Assembly: GCA_009602735.1 (NCBI GenBank)
Contig: WELA01010375.1
Location: 241,581 to 268,395 of the forward strand
Length of the DNA stretch: 26,815 nt
DNA from: Mesotaenium endlicherianum
Taxonomy: Eukaryota; Streptophyta; Zygnematophyceae; Zygnematales; Mesotaeniaceae
Reading direction: 5' to 3'
The notes under the pieces are model-generated. The model saw only the letters and a program-made list of their open reading frames with translations, was not told where the DNA came from and searched no databases. This document shows, piece after piece, positions 11,901-24,490 of this stretch; position 1 is the first letter of the stretch; every line of letters starts with the position of its first letter. The position numbers and the translations under genes are program-made.

Positions 11901-14431
11901 TAGGAGATTTAGCACATCTAAACTTTAAGACAGTGGCTCGGGCCTCCACGGGTGTCAATGTGAAAACGTATCTGCAGGGTACCTGAGTCCGGAGCTTCTC
12001 TGAGATTTTTCACTAACTTGTTCTTTGACACGGTTTCCTTATAGCAGAGAAGTCTGACCTATGCTTGCTGAAGGTGCACACTCCGGTGGATATGGGCAGA
12101 AGGTAGTGGAAGCGCGAGATGCCCCCTCCAAAGCCCAGGTTTCCACGAGCCGGCACACTCTATGCATCACAAGCCATCAGAAGGAATTTTCAGAACTTGC
12201 AGGCACACTGTAGACCTGTCCAAGCGTTACCTCTGTGAAGAAGAGTGCGACAGGAGGGAGCGGAAGAACAGGCCGAGAGATGCAGCGCACGCGGCCTTAC
12301 CTGCAGCGCGTGGCCCTGCAGCAGAGGGCTCTTCACGAGCACGAGAGCCTGCGGCAGCACGCGGTCCTTCACAAAGGCGCCCGCGTCGGCGTGACGCTCC
12401 TTGTCCAGCATCATGGTGCAGCACAGCTCCAGCGCCAGCGCCGTCAGCGCCAGGTCTGAGTCACTGCATGCCACATGGTCGCAGTGGAGGAGGGGGGACA
12501 CAGGTGAGGCCAGCACTGGGCAAAGACGAGGTCGAGCCAGGCGCCCGGTATGCGGTTGAAGGAGAAAGCAAGCCAGGTCTCTTTTCTCAAAATCACTGTG
12601 CTCCAACAAAGGTCAACAAAGGTCAAAACAGGTCAATTAGAGAGCAGACTAAGGAGAGACACAGGGAGAGGTTCCACAAGATATTGGCTCCCGTCTGACA
12701 AGCGGCAACAGAGGAGATAGAGGCTTCGTTCACAGATGTGCTTCGCGCAACTTTGCACAGATTGTCAGCAGAACAAGCCCGCCTCTTCACTACTGGAGAA
12801 CCCCTCCAAGATTTACAACAGACCTGGAGCAGTGCTGTTCAACAGCCAAACATCCATACAGAGAAAAGACACAGCACATCCAAGCGCATGCAGGCAAGCG
12901 TGGGGCACTGGGCGGGGGGCGGACAGACGAACCTGATGAGAGAAGAGAGCTCGGTGATGATGGCCTCATAGTTGGCGGGGCTGATCTTGTTGCTGTATGC
13001 GGTGAGCAGCGAGTTGAGCGTGGCCAGGGAGGCCTGCCTGAGAGCGCGGTTTGCCTGGGCAGACACAGCCAGAGGGAAGCAACCTGCTCCGTGAGTCTAC
13101 GCCCTACTCGCTATCCAGATGTGCCACGTCCAGATGGGTTGTCGGGAAGAGGACATCATGCACGCCTGCTTGGGGGCCAACGGCGAGTGGTTCTGACTTG
13201 GGGTGGGATGCACAGAGGCCAGAGGGGGTCCTTCTGCTTGCTTCAGGCTTGTTGCCGACAGTCTCAACCGACGCACACTGAGTCGCAATGTACAAGCTGC
13301 TACACGCGTCATGCGCAATAACGACAACAGGCCATGACACAGGCACCATCCAAGATACGCAGGCAGAGTGCCGTGCTGCTCAAGAACAATGCTACAGCAT
13401 CTGCAGCACTGTAAATTTGCTAAACAATGCCACGCAACACCAGGACATCCTAAACCAAGAGAAATAGGAAAAAAAGAACTGAAGAGTTCCCGCAGAATGA
13501 TACATGCTCTCCCCTCGTCCCCCGCTCCCTCTCCCTCTCCTCTGACGTTACCTTGTCCCAGGAAGGCCATTCATATCTACCTTGCGTAAGAAGGCAGTGA
13601 GCTCGATGACCACTTGCTCCAGGACAGGCGAGAGGTCGATTTGCAACGGCGAGTCTGCAATCTCCGCAAAGGTCTGCTCCAAAAGACACGGCGTTCCACG
13701 TGTCAGGCAGGCCAAGCGCACTCGTCAGAAAGCGCGAGTAACAGCAGGCAAGAGTACTGAGCAAAAGGAGGCGCTTGCTTTAAAGAGCCTAAATGTCGTA
13801 AGAGCCATGGCTGTCTTGCCAAGCAAGGCGGAGGAGCAACGTCAACAAAAATGTTCTGTTTACTTGGATATGCAGCAGCCACAATGCACACTGATTGCTA
13901 AGGAGCACTAAAAATGACAGCCAAAAACAGAAAGTTAACACACTTGCAAAAGTGTGCACACACCCACCCAAACCGACCCCAAAACCTGCACACAAGCAGT
14001 TCCAAACCAGATACATGCAGGAGTATAAAACCAACGCGTACAGGTATGTCTGCAGACACTGAAAGGCGAACAGTCACATTCTAGAACATGTGCAGCAGAG
14101 AGAGGCTCTGCATTACAGGCCTGCAATGCCCACCTTCACGGCAGTGAGGCGGGTAATCTCGTTACGCAGGCGGTCCAGGAGCAGCGCCAGGCACGTGCCC
14201 AGCTCCGGCTTCAGGTAGTCTCCAAGGATGGAGATGGCGGACCCCATGCACGCGATGGCACACTCCTTCACCTCCTGCATTGCCACGTGTCGCGTACGCA
14301 CATCACACGCGCCCAAGCATATGCCAGGTGTTCCAAGCTGCATGTGCCCAAGCATGAGAATTCCTGCCTCCGTCCAGCGAGGGCCTACCTCCGTCAACAA
14401 ACTGCATACTAGTTTTGGCTCTCGACATGCA

Positions 14432-14466
<35 letters not shown>

Positions 14467-17400
14467 CATTCGATTACTGTGATGGCAATCCTGTCCAATT
14501 TGACACTGGTTCTTTGTGCTATCAACATGAAAAATAAGATGATACTTTCACACAGATGAAAGCATAACTTCCTAAGCATACGTCATGACTTCACATTCCG
14601 AACCAAGGCAAGTGTTGATATAACTCTTTGACATGAGGCGGCCTTGACGAGAACACAGAAAGCTTCTCTCAGACGCCTGCAGGGATTGCCAGGATGCAAA
14701 GATTGTAGAGACATTCCTTAGGCCTCTCATGCTAACCCCCCTGATGCCAACCATAACGATCAGAAATGTGAAGTCAAAAAGAGGCACCTGATCCTGGTCC
14801 TGTGCCGTCAGCCGCTTCAGGATGACGTCATAGATGGGCTTCACATAGGGCTTGAAGTCAAAGCTGGCCGTCTGCGCCCATGCGTTACGCGGATTGACCA
14901 ATGGACAGGTCCAGTCCAGTCAGGGAAAGACACCCACTATTTGCATCAGAGAGCTAGCCAGCCCTAGCCTTTTCGAGCCGAGCGCATGCAGCCTGCTCCG
15001 CTGCTTGCTCTCCGGTAAGTGGACTGCTGCCTGGCAACTCCCGGAAAAGGAACGATCATACTTCAAATATGCTCAGCATCTGAGGCTTGCTACTACCGGC
15101 AGGGCGGCAGGGCCGCATTGACAGTCGGGGGTCAACGGAGGGGACGCATGGCCAATCAGAGGGTCCATCTTGAGCAAAGGAAGGTGCCAGATTGCACATG
15201 CATCCCTGCCTATCACTGAAGTTCAGGTTCCAGCTTCAGACTCGCGTGGCCTGACATGCGGCTGGCAACGAATCTGAACCGTGCCTCAACAGCCGGCGAT
15301 TGAGAATGTCTCGCAAATGAGAAGGCAAAAAGAAAGTATGGTGCGCGTCCTAGAGCTTCTCGTACTTACGCCTCTTTGGCATCCTTCAGTCTGGGCCAAA
15401 GGCAGGTGCTGCAAGAGTCAGTGCACAGGGAGAGGAGAAGGGAGGAAAATATGAGGGAGCAGGGCAGGTGTCTGCACACACACACCGCGGTATCTTTGGG
15501 GCGGATGGCAGTGACGAGCTCTCCAGTGACTCGAAGGGCCTCGGCCGTTACTTTGTAGTAGCGCTCGTTCACCGCCGCAAGCACCGGCTTTGCAAGTGCC
15601 TGCAGGCGCGCATGCACGCACACACGCACACAACACATGTAAGGGGGCCTGCTGTCATGGCCGGTGCCAGCGTTGGCCATCAACATTTAGCTTTTCAGGC
15701 CACTAGCACACGCATGCATCTAAGGTTGTTTTGAGCTTGCTCTTCAATTGCGTGGTGACTAGGACCAATCACTTGCAAGGACAAGGTATGATGCAAGGTT
15801 GCTATGCATAATATTGCTAATGGTGCACAGTAACTTTGAGATTTGACCTCATGATAAGGCACGCTTTAGTAGCGAAGTTTCTAAAGTTGCTGGGCGGGAG
15901 GGCATGGATCACCTTGATGTGCGGCTGGAAGACAATGGGGGGGTTCTTGTTCATAACCAGGCGAGTGAACACAAGGGCCTCTATCTTCAGGTTGGAATTC
16001 GATGACTTGTCCTGCAAGAAACCAACAAGACGAGGTCTTAGTAAACAAAGTGGAGGCCAATGTGCATACCTTCAGACCTTAGAGATGTTTAGAGTCCACG
16101 TAAATTGTGTGACTGACAGACTTGAAAGCGAGCCAGCAGCTGACAGCTCCGACAAAGAAGCACCTTGGACTATCGCAGACTCCCAGCAAGAGTTTGCAGC
16201 CGAGACACTCAGCAAGCAGGCAAGCGAGCTGTGAGAGCAGAAGGCAAGGGAGCTGAGCGGGGGAGCAGAACTGGGCCTTATGAGCTGAGCAGAGGAGCAG
16301 CGCAGGGCCTTGTGCTTGACTGTGAGAGACGGGCTCACGGGCCAAAGGCGCGTTCTTACATTGAGGGCTTTTTCAATGCCAGGCACCAGGGAGGCGATGT
16401 GATCGGCGAGGCTATTTGGCAGCACCATGACTAGCTCCTTCAGCACCGAGAACGCCCCAACCTGCACTCCCAGCACAAATGAGGGGGGGGGGAGGGAGGG
16501 GGTCAGCGTGAAAGAAGGTGCTGAAGGCGGCTAGGAGGTGCAGGCACATGCCTACGCTACAGTGGAGTTGCTGCAGTGACGCCTGCCTTCTAAGACTAGC
16601 CTGCTGCCCTCTTTCTGGTCATTTATGGATTACTCTATATATATGCGTATAGGAGGAAAAAGCTGGAAATCACATACAAGAAAGATTTGTACTCACCACC
16701 CCAAATTTCCTCACCCCCGATCGCTCTAGTGCAGAAGCGCGTCACAAGAATGAGGTAGACATACGAGAAGAAGATTCAAAGGTGCGCCATACCTTGGTCT
16801 TCACTGACTTCTCCCGGAGCTGCTTGTTGAGGGAGCGCACCACCTTGGGCACTTCTTGCTGCAGCATGTGTAGCGGGCTGCAGGGACACACGAGTGACCA
16901 TCAAGCTTCTCAGCCCCTGACAAGCTTCGCATTCACATCCCCCGAGTCGCAGTCAAGCACCAGCTTTTGTAGCAAAGGCGGCGAGGACAGGTCACACCAC
17001 ACGCGGCCTCCAGCCATGCACAAGTACGCGTACCACTTGCCCTACCACTTCCTCTCACACAGCTTCACAAGTGGTCACAACTGGTGGCCTGCAACCAACG
17101 CAGGGGTTGACATGCTACTCTGAAAGTCACCTGGTAGTCCACGTCTTTTGAAAGACCTTGACACGGAACCATCCCTGCCAGGCCTGAACCCGGCACTGGC
17201 AGACAACCTCTTGCTGTTACACGGCAAGCTAAGCCTCGCCGCAGCAACGCAAGCATCAAGCATATCATCTCCTGAGAGTAAAGGGTGGGACACATGGGAG
17301 CACTTCGCAGCAGTCGCCACCGATGATACAGAAACAAGGCAGATATTGCGCGTTGGGCTCGAGGCTGCACCCTAGCTGGTAGTTCGAGATCTGATGAGTC

Positions 17401-20400
17401 AAAGGGTGGGGCTTGGGAGGGGAGAAGGAATCCAAGGGGCTTACGTGCCAGGCTCGACGGTGTTGGAGTTTCCCTTGGTGACATGTCCAGTCTGTCGCAA
17501 CAGGTCAATGAAGGCATTGAACACGTCGATCTGCACATGATGCACTTGGAGCAAGGGACTCAGCTTCTGCAAAAACCCCGAGGTTCTAGGCAGACTTTGA
17601 TAGCATTTAATATCAATTACAGAAAAAAACGAGGAATACTTCAAAGTTATAAATAGCACTCGGACTGCCCGCACCCTCAAGCTTGCAGCTATTGGACAAG
17701 TTTCAAAGACACAGCAGGCTTCATTCTGTGACTAGCTGAAACTGAAGCTGGACAGGCACAAAGGCGCAGAAGCAAGCGTATGTAATAATTAAGGAGATGC
17801 AGAGAAGAAACTAAGGTTCAAGGCATGTCATGATGACAGAAGTGGCTGTGAGCATGCAGACCACTGCCACCATTCCAGAAACCTTACCTTGACATTCTCT
17901 TCTCGTTCCCTGAACCTCTCTATCAGTCTTGGGGAGGCCTGCAAGGCGCCATGCACATCCACAGACGTCAGGAACCGGCGCTCAAGGAGTATTACTGCGT
18001 ACAATTTCAGGTCCAAAGGACAGACATCCAGCTCAAGTCTTCCCAGCGCCATAGCAATACAGATTTGGCCATCCTTTCTCTTCACCTTAGGCACAAATCA
18101 TCAGGAGGAAGTGCCTCAAGCACAGCACCTTTTGGTACAGAGTTGGTAGCATCTCTGGCCTGGACACGATCACTGCGGAGAGACACTTGGCGGCCGCACG
18201 CCGCACCTTCCAGCTCACGTCCTCATCGTCGCTGTACTCATCTGCGCTCTCACTGCACGTCATCGAAAAGAGCCCCAGCTGTTCTCAGTCTAGCTTCTTG
18301 CTAAGAGTGGCCTTGCTTACGTATCTTCCTCCTCACACACGTAGCTCGGGACAATAATTCACCAATTACTCACATACCACGGTAGTTCACGCTGGAAAGG
18401 GGCTGCCCTCTACACAGATGTCAAGATGAATACACCTTGCTATGATGCCAAATAACTTCTAGAGGCCACTTGTAAACCTCCGCCTGAACAGGCCCGTGCC
18501 TTGGCCTGCCTTCTCTCCTCACAATGATTCCACTCCATCATCCCTTCTCTGGGCAGCTTCAGCAAATAGTGCCGGCAGCTCTCGATTGTTTTGTGTTGCT
18601 TAGCTTCTGAGCATTATAATCCAGTCCTACTATTCCACCAGGAGACAGTTTGTCTGAAGGTCCCCTCACTGACACACCCTGGCCTACGGTTCAACTGCTA
18701 ACTGCTCCACTACCTCCCACACCACGCTCTATTGAAACCCTCACGCCCTTCGTCACTTTCTACTCCAAGGTCTTGCTTCAGATATGATTCAAAACTATAA
18801 CTAAAATGACCACTTCAAGGCCACGTGCTCGGTATAACTCTCCTCCACTCCACCATGAGCCAGAGGTTTGAGAGGAAAGACAGGGTGAGGCACTACTCAT
18901 GCAAACATATATTTCAGAGATAACACAACAGTCTCTCGATGTGAGTTCCAGCAATAATCTGAAAACTTCTGCCGGCCCCATTGCCAACATCAATATCTTT
19001 GCTCTTACAGGCACAATGTTGACGAAGAGAGACCTAGAATTGATAGGGTAACAGTTCGTTGAAGTGTCTTTTGAGTGGGTTTCAGTGGGATATCAAGCGT
19101 CTGACGGTCTTACTCGTCTTCATCTTCCTCCTCGTCCAACTCTCCCTCCTGGTCCTCCTCCATGTCATCGGTATAGTTTGGGTCGTAGCTCAAGTACTCT
19201 AGAGCCAAATCCAGAATAGTGCCACAATGCTCTCCAACATCACGTGGACACCGGAGAACAAAACTCTCCAAAGCCTGCGAGCCAAATTAACCCAAAATTT
19301 CAAGGGGAGCTGAAGCTGTCGGGGCTTTTGGGGAAGGGGAATGAAATTGCATTCAAAACGAAGAGGGGAGGCTATCGAAGGGCGTTGGGGACAGACAACA
19401 ACTGTTCCAATCCGTAATGGCTCAAAGGTGACAGTTGGCATCCTTCGAGCAAAGTGATAGAAAGGATCTTTGAGGACTGATCTGGGGTGCCTTATTCGTC
19501 GCTCGACCACAGAGGAAAGGTTTGAGAGGCAAACTTTTGAACCCTTTCATATCTTGAGGTTTACCTATCAGAGTGTAGTGCATGTGCTTCAGACAAGCGC
19601 CCATGTCCACCATTATAAGACAACAATAAGGAGGAGCACTACACGAGCATGGCATTGGGCATGTTGCAAAAAGACGGAGTAAACTACCAGCTACCCATAG
19701 CCATAAATACGTTCAAGAGAAGCTTCACATACAGCTCAAATGTTTACTGCCAGCAGTGCCCATGAGGAATTATACTGACCTGCAGACTGTACTCACGAAG
19801 CTCGTCGTCGTTTTCAGACGCATTCTTGCAGTACCCCAGCAGCAGTGACAGCACTTCACTCAAAAAGGGGCCAAATCGATAGCCTACAGAGCGACTGAAG
19901 ACATAGGAAGCAACACCAAGTTACAAAGCAGGCCAAACTCCATCACTGACAAATTATTATGCCCACATAAACAATTTACCTCGTGTACCCACTGCTCCGT
20001 GGGCGTACTACACCAGCGTGAATGCACGAGCTGGCTGGAAATAGGTAAGGCTAGGCAGACACTAGTTGGTTTCTTTGTTCTTCGTGAGCTGACATTTCCA
20101 GATGCAGCCTTATGGACTGCCTGTGTCTCAGTGGAGCGAGTACTCTTGATCAGGATCAGGAGTGAGTTGGTTTCTGCATGTCAACTCCCTAGACATCATG
20201 TACACACGCAAGAAGCCCATGCAACAACATTTCCAAAACTTTGGTAATAAACGGACTATAGAGGTTTATACGAATGGAGTACAAGGATTTAGAGCGTACA
20301 AACCATGTAGCAGGAGAAGCAACAACGGCAGGTCCAGAAGAATTCAAAAAATCAAAGGCTGATGGTACATGCACGTAAAAGCTCAACTCACCATAAAGCT

Positions 20401-22298
20401 CCAACCATCTGTATGTACGAGCGCGTCATGTCTGGTTTGACATCCTTCTTGCCCAACATCAAAACCACATTTGAGGTGGCCCGATTCAACAGGTCGTCGG
20501 ATATATGTGTAGCCAAGTGAGCTGCAACAGAAACAAAACTGGTGGTGATGAGATGCCACTGGTTCCCGGCTTACTGTATTCAAGTCAAGCGCGCTCTTTT
20601 GAGCAACAACTCTCACCCGTGAAATTCATTACAACCAGGGAGACCTAGACAAACAAAAGGTTGCTACCTAACCTCTTCCCTTCAAAATTAATTATCAGTC
20701 CTTAGAGAGCCTAACATGCGCTTAAAATTGAAGCGAAATTCTTTGAAGCTGCATTCAAGACTGCTGTGTGATACTGAAACGGATGGCCTACTTCATACTG
20801 CTGCTTTGCTGCCGGTTCTGCAGACAACAGAAGCAGAAGATGCAGGCTGACCACCAACCTAAGCAGTGGATGGCCCTCTTTCTTAAACCCGCCCTTCCTG
20901 TGTTCAGCTGAGCAAGCAGAGCTTCCACAACCTTCTCATGGTCCTTTCCCACGAGGTTTCCAAACCTCTGAAGAACGTCATTCATGGCATCCAAGCATTC
21001 GCTCTTAATCTCAGTGCTTGTAGTCTGCACCAGAAGCACAAGGGACAAGGAAGTTTGATGTCAGCATGAGCAGCTGCAGGGTGTAGATTAAATGACAGCC
21101 TACATCGGCAGCATGGACTATAATTGACTGTTTAAAGGTTAAAGCACCAGCACGTCAACACAGCATCACCTGGCTTCTATCAAACATGTGCTACTCCCTC
21201 GAACCTGAAGCCCTCAAGCAGGAATTATTTCTCTCTCGACAAAGTATGTTTACTCCAGAATTGAGCAAAGAGCTGAAATATACGTGCCAATAACAACCCA
21301 AAATCACATGGCATTTGAATTAAGTATACACGCTGTCTACAGCTTGCCATCACCACACACTGATGTATGCAAGAAAAGATTCAGCAGACGATCATGATTT
21401 GCGAAGAAAGAATAAGACAGGTCCTGACACAAGTGACATTCCAATAAAGCAACCAACTCTAGAGCAGGCAGTTTGACTAATTAGGAAATTAGCCGTTAAT
21501 CTACTTACTGGCGAATTTATGCCTTGAAGCAGTTTGGGGAGCAGAGTAAACACAACACTTTGAGCTGCAACGCCGTGCGGGATCTCGGCAATCACTGTCT
21601 TCAAAGCAATACTTGCTATATCTCGCTGTTGATCTTTAGCTGTCAGCAGCTTCGTGACAAGAGTCTCACAAATTTCTACGACTCTGGCCTCGTTCACCTT
21701 CTTGACTAGTGGAGCCAAGCTGGATCCCAACCCACAAAATACGGCATGCAAAATATAAATTGATAAACAAGTGCTATACAAAACCAGTGCACGCACTATT
21801 AAGCGAGATAGTCAAAGGCCCTCCTGGTATGTGTATATTTGACTTGCGTCAGCTGATTATGACCAGGAGAAAGGATAGAGAGCACCAACTTCTTTGTAGA
21901 TTTACAAAGCCTGACTTAAGTGCTGCAGAACGAAAGAACAAGAAATTAACACATAGTCATCTAGAAACCCACCATTTCACTGCCAGCCCAGAAATGTCGC
22001 CAGAGGCGTCATCTAGCTGTTGTACAATTATCTGACAAAGCTTCTTCTCTGTCTCCGGATCAGTCTTGAAGGTATCTCTCTGCAACTCATTTAGCAAGTC
22101 TGACGTTCCCATGTATCTGAAATCTTTGTCTTTTGAGGCAATCTGCACAAGCGAGGAAGACCGAGTGTTATCATGCATTGATCGATAGGATTCTGACCGG
22201 TCTTTAGCTTTCCCATAATCTACGCTCAAAATCAAAAGCAGAAGAAGACCAACACGTACCCTCTCAAAAGCAGTGCTTACTGCTACACCGCTTGCCAT
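5995..22298 (-). CDS. CAND1: CAND1, cullin-associated NEDD8-dissociated protein 1 (28 exons, complete)
   Basis: Known role: CAND1 wraps around un-neddylated cullin-RBX1 and swaps substrate-receptor modules of SCF-type ubiquitin ligases; in plants it is needed for auxin and other hormone responses. Seen: 28 exons join in frame to 1238 codons plus TAG, against about 1219 residues in Arabidopsis and 1230 in human. The protein is all-helical HEAT repeats. The N-terminus has [19 protein letters not shown] (residues 15-33). The conserved acidic loop ([17 protein letters not shown], about 315-331) is followed by [12 protein letters not shown]. Other landmarks are [18 protein letters not shown] (about 392-409), [14 protein letters not shown] and [14 protein letters not shown] in exon 21, [18 protein letters not shown] in exon 22, and the TIP120-type C-terminal domain with [20 protein letters not shown] and [18 protein letters not shown]. 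The C-terminus diverges and is about a dozen residues longer than the Arabidopsis end. The start is the only ATG giving the conserved N-terminus; exon 1 has just 13 codons. Confidence 0.95.
8262..8347. repeat. CAG/GCA trinucleotide repeats in CAND1 intron 25
   Basis: A (GCA)n run at about 8263-8284 and a second at about 8330-8347, with scattered CAG units between. They are intronic. Read in any frame they give poly-Ala, poly-Ser or poly-Gln open frames on both strands, which are artefacts of the repeat. Confidence 0.85.
8676..8738. repeat. Degenerate CA/ACGC repeat in CAND1 intron 24
   Basis: Interrupted ACGC, ACAC and ATGC units, such as CACACACGCACGCATGCACG, lie just upstream (in the - strand sense) of the acceptor of exon 25. 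Confidence 0.75.
9482..9510 (+). repeat. G-run cluster with G-quadruplex potential
   Basis: Five runs of three to six G separated by one to three bases on the + strand, in CAND1 intron 23. The CAND1 pre-mRNA would carry the C-rich complement, so any quadruplex would form on the non-transcript-like DNA strand. Structure is inferred from pattern only. Confidence 0.45.
11271..11346. repeat. Degenerate ACAGAC-type minisatellite in CAND1 intron 20
   Basis: Imperfect units around ACAGACGG, ACAGACTC, ACAGATGG and CAGGCAGACGG follow each other for about 75 bases. The array is intronic. Confidence 0.65.
14436..14465. repeat. (TG)15 microsatellite in CAND1 intron 15
   Basis: An uninterrupted TG run of 30 bases. 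On the CAND1 strand it is a CA run of 15 units. It lies about 160 bases upstream of the exon 16 acceptor. Confidence 0.95.
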
Positions 22299-23250
22299 GT
22301 TGCCTGTTGTATTAAACCAAGAAGCAATGTATGACTTGTATAGATTTCAATCCCCAAACGGCTGAACAAGAGAAGTTCACAAGTTAAACATGGGCATTTT
22401 GAAGCTCATGGATTTTCTTCTAAGCCTCTTTAAGCTCTCCTTATGATATAGTCGCTCTTATACTGCAGCTAGGCATGCATGTGTTATGTGATGGGCAGGA
22501 AATCTGGTGTTAAACATCGTTAATTTGACTTCCGACTTCACGACAAACCGCACGGGCATTCATAGAGGCGACAAACTTCACCAAGGTTCCGAGTCACGAC
22601 GACCCATGCAAACGCGAGTAAAGGATATCACGTTGAATGTCAATTTACATCGTGTGGTATATCTGGCTACGTTGACTTCAAGTCCGTCACGAGTGAGAGG
22701 GAGATAAAGCAGGCTGAAGCTTGCTGAAGCTGGCTGAAGCTGGGGTGGGCTGAGCTGGGCCAGGCTGCTGGGCCCCAGGGTGGGCCCTGTGGGGCCCTGG
22801 GCTGAAGTGGGCTGAATCAGGCAGACGTGGGCCGATGTGGCTACTGGCCGTACGCTGTCAGACACTGGCAGATGCTGGACGCTGTGCTAGGCTGACCAGG
22901 GCAGACTGGCGGCAGACGGTAGAAGTCACCGATGACGACGTTTCGTCCATGCAGGAGTCTCGTGCGCTCGCTCCCTGAGGAAGTGCATGAAGCCATTTAA
23001 ACACGTTGGAAGTGCTCCACAAGAAAACTTGCGTCTAATAGCTAGAATATTGTACACTTAGCTTTTGATCCAGCACCGAAGCTTGAAGCGAGCTGTGAGA
23101 AAGGTTCTCTCCTTTTTCTTGGTCAGCTCGTGTAGGTGGATGGAAGAGCTTCTGCGATTTCAGATTGGGAAGTGCTATTTCACCATAGAAACATGAAGTA
23201 GTCCTATCATCTCATTCTCGAATAAGCGTGACGCAAGGAAGAGCAGTTGC
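22299..23250. promoter_or_regulatory. Head-to-head intergenic region, likely shared CAND1/MATE promoter
   Basis: About 950 bases separate the CAND1 start codon (- strand) from the first ATG of the MATE gene (+ strand), so both promoters and 5' leaders should sit here. Four copies of TGGGCC on the + strand occur at 22756, 22769, 22781 and 22828. In land plants TGGGCY (site II) motifs are TCP-factor binding sites typical of housekeeping promoters; whether they work here is inference. No convincing TATA box was placed for either gene. Confidence 0.4.
22706..22880. repeat. GCTGAAGCTGG / GGGCTG minisatellite
   Basis: Imperfect units built on GGCTGAAGC, GGGCTGAG, GGGCCAGGCTG and GGGCTGAA run for roughly 170 bases in the middle of the divergent intergenic region. 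They are G-rich on the + strand and stand out from the A+T-richer flanks. The four TGGGCC motifs lie inside this array, so they may simply be repeat units. Confidence 0.7.
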
Positions 23251-24454
23251 ATGATACTGCTGCGTGATTTAATGGCTACCGCAATGCTTCAAAGCAGCCT
23301 ATGTTTCTCGAATGTTCGGATGGACAAGGCAGCATTATGTGCGCCATCCGACTCCAAGCATAACCTCCTTGCCTTTGCAAAAGGCGAATCTTATCCCTAC
23401 AGACGACGTCCTAAAAGCTCTTTTTATTTGAAGTTTTGCAAGAACAATCCTTTCGGGCGAGATCAACTTAGAGCGTCAAATGTCCCTCACAACCTTTTGG
23501 GTCCTGCTTATATCAAAAAGTCTTTACGTGGCACCTCTCGGTGCCCTTATATTAGCCCGATCTTCAGAAGTAGAAAAGGCAGGGAAATATTGAACTTGCA
23601 GGCAAGCAATGAAGGGTCGAGGGATGTGATTCTGCTAGAAACCAGCGATGATCAACCCTCGCCGTCAAGCGAAGCTCCAGTATCGGAAAATGATGGTGAT
23701 CAGGAGTCGCCGTTGCAAAGGTTCTGGAATGACGCTAGGTAGGCCGCATTTATTCTCTTTTCCTCTATCATCTTGGGCGAGACCGGGACATCCCCTTAAA
23801 TCAAACTTGATATCTGGAAAAAGGAAAGGAAACAAAAGGGACGTAAAAAAAGCACGGGAACAAACAAATTCGATTGAAAGTAATGAGCAGTGAATTGAAG
23901 GAGCAGAGAATAAAGTCAGGAGCAATTTTTTTCTTAATTTAGACGTATGTTACAGCACCGCACTAGATGGAAGCAGGCCATTTCATCAGAAGCAAACTTG
24001 TTAAGCTAGTGTGAGGGCTATTACTTTCCGCGGGCCTTCTGCATAAGAAGTATGTTACCGAAGTACAGTAACGGCAACATTGTAAGAGTGTCGCCGACAA
24101 TACAAGTTGTAGTACGTTTCATCCCCATGTACCTCAGCCATTTGTTTGAGCACAAGGCATGGGCTGCTGTCTTTATAACTGGAGCTTTCACTGCACAAAT
24201 ACGCCCAAGACAGCCACTTGTTGCAACAGAGCTACATTCTAATTAGCCCGCAAGAAGTGCAGAGTGATGAGGTGCTGCTGCTCTGCCAGATGTCAGGAGC
24301 GTAGGCCAGGGACCGATGCAGCGCTCCCCGCTGGCCCATGATTTGGGGACCTCCCCTCCATCTGAGAATCCCTCGTCTGCAAGGGACACAGACAAAGTTG
24401 CAAAGAGCAGATGGGAGAAACTGAAGAGCAAGGCGGGACGCGGGGGGGGGGGGN

Positions 24455-24490
<36 letters not shown>

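Larger units (their letters stand above)
5995..22298 (-). other. CAND1: CAND1 exon map (28 exons, 5' to 3' on the - strand)
   Basis: Exons, high to low coordinate: 22298-22260, 22142-21973, 21719-21509, 21024-20859, 20521-20392, 19894-19780, 19274-19114, 18252-18129, 17938-17888, 17530-17445, 16877-16793, 16461-16360, 16011-15913, 15599-15486, 14871-14788, 14274-14134, 13673-13581, 13054-12933, 12463-12301, 11739-11488, 11099-10854, 10482-10306, 9705-9559, 9190-9074, 8661-8493, 7541-7464, 6747-6609, 6130-5995. Lengths sum to 3717, divisible by three, and each junction keeps the reading frame and the family alignment. All introns are GT-AG. Most are 300-600 bases; the largest are 7542-8492, 18253-19113 and 6748-7463. 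I saw no gene inside any intron. The start of exon 25 could also lie three bases upstream (CAGCAG ambiguity), adding one Gln. Confidence 0.88.

Noticed and set aside
11195..11958. Long open frames on both strands, over 200 codons.
   Set aside because: They are shadows of CAND1 exon 20 plus G+C-rich intron; only the exon 20 part in the correct - strand frame matches the family.
23251..23742. A stand-alone 163-codon gene.
   Set aside because: Possible, but the phase match to MATE exon 2 and the transit-peptide-like content make a first exon more likely.
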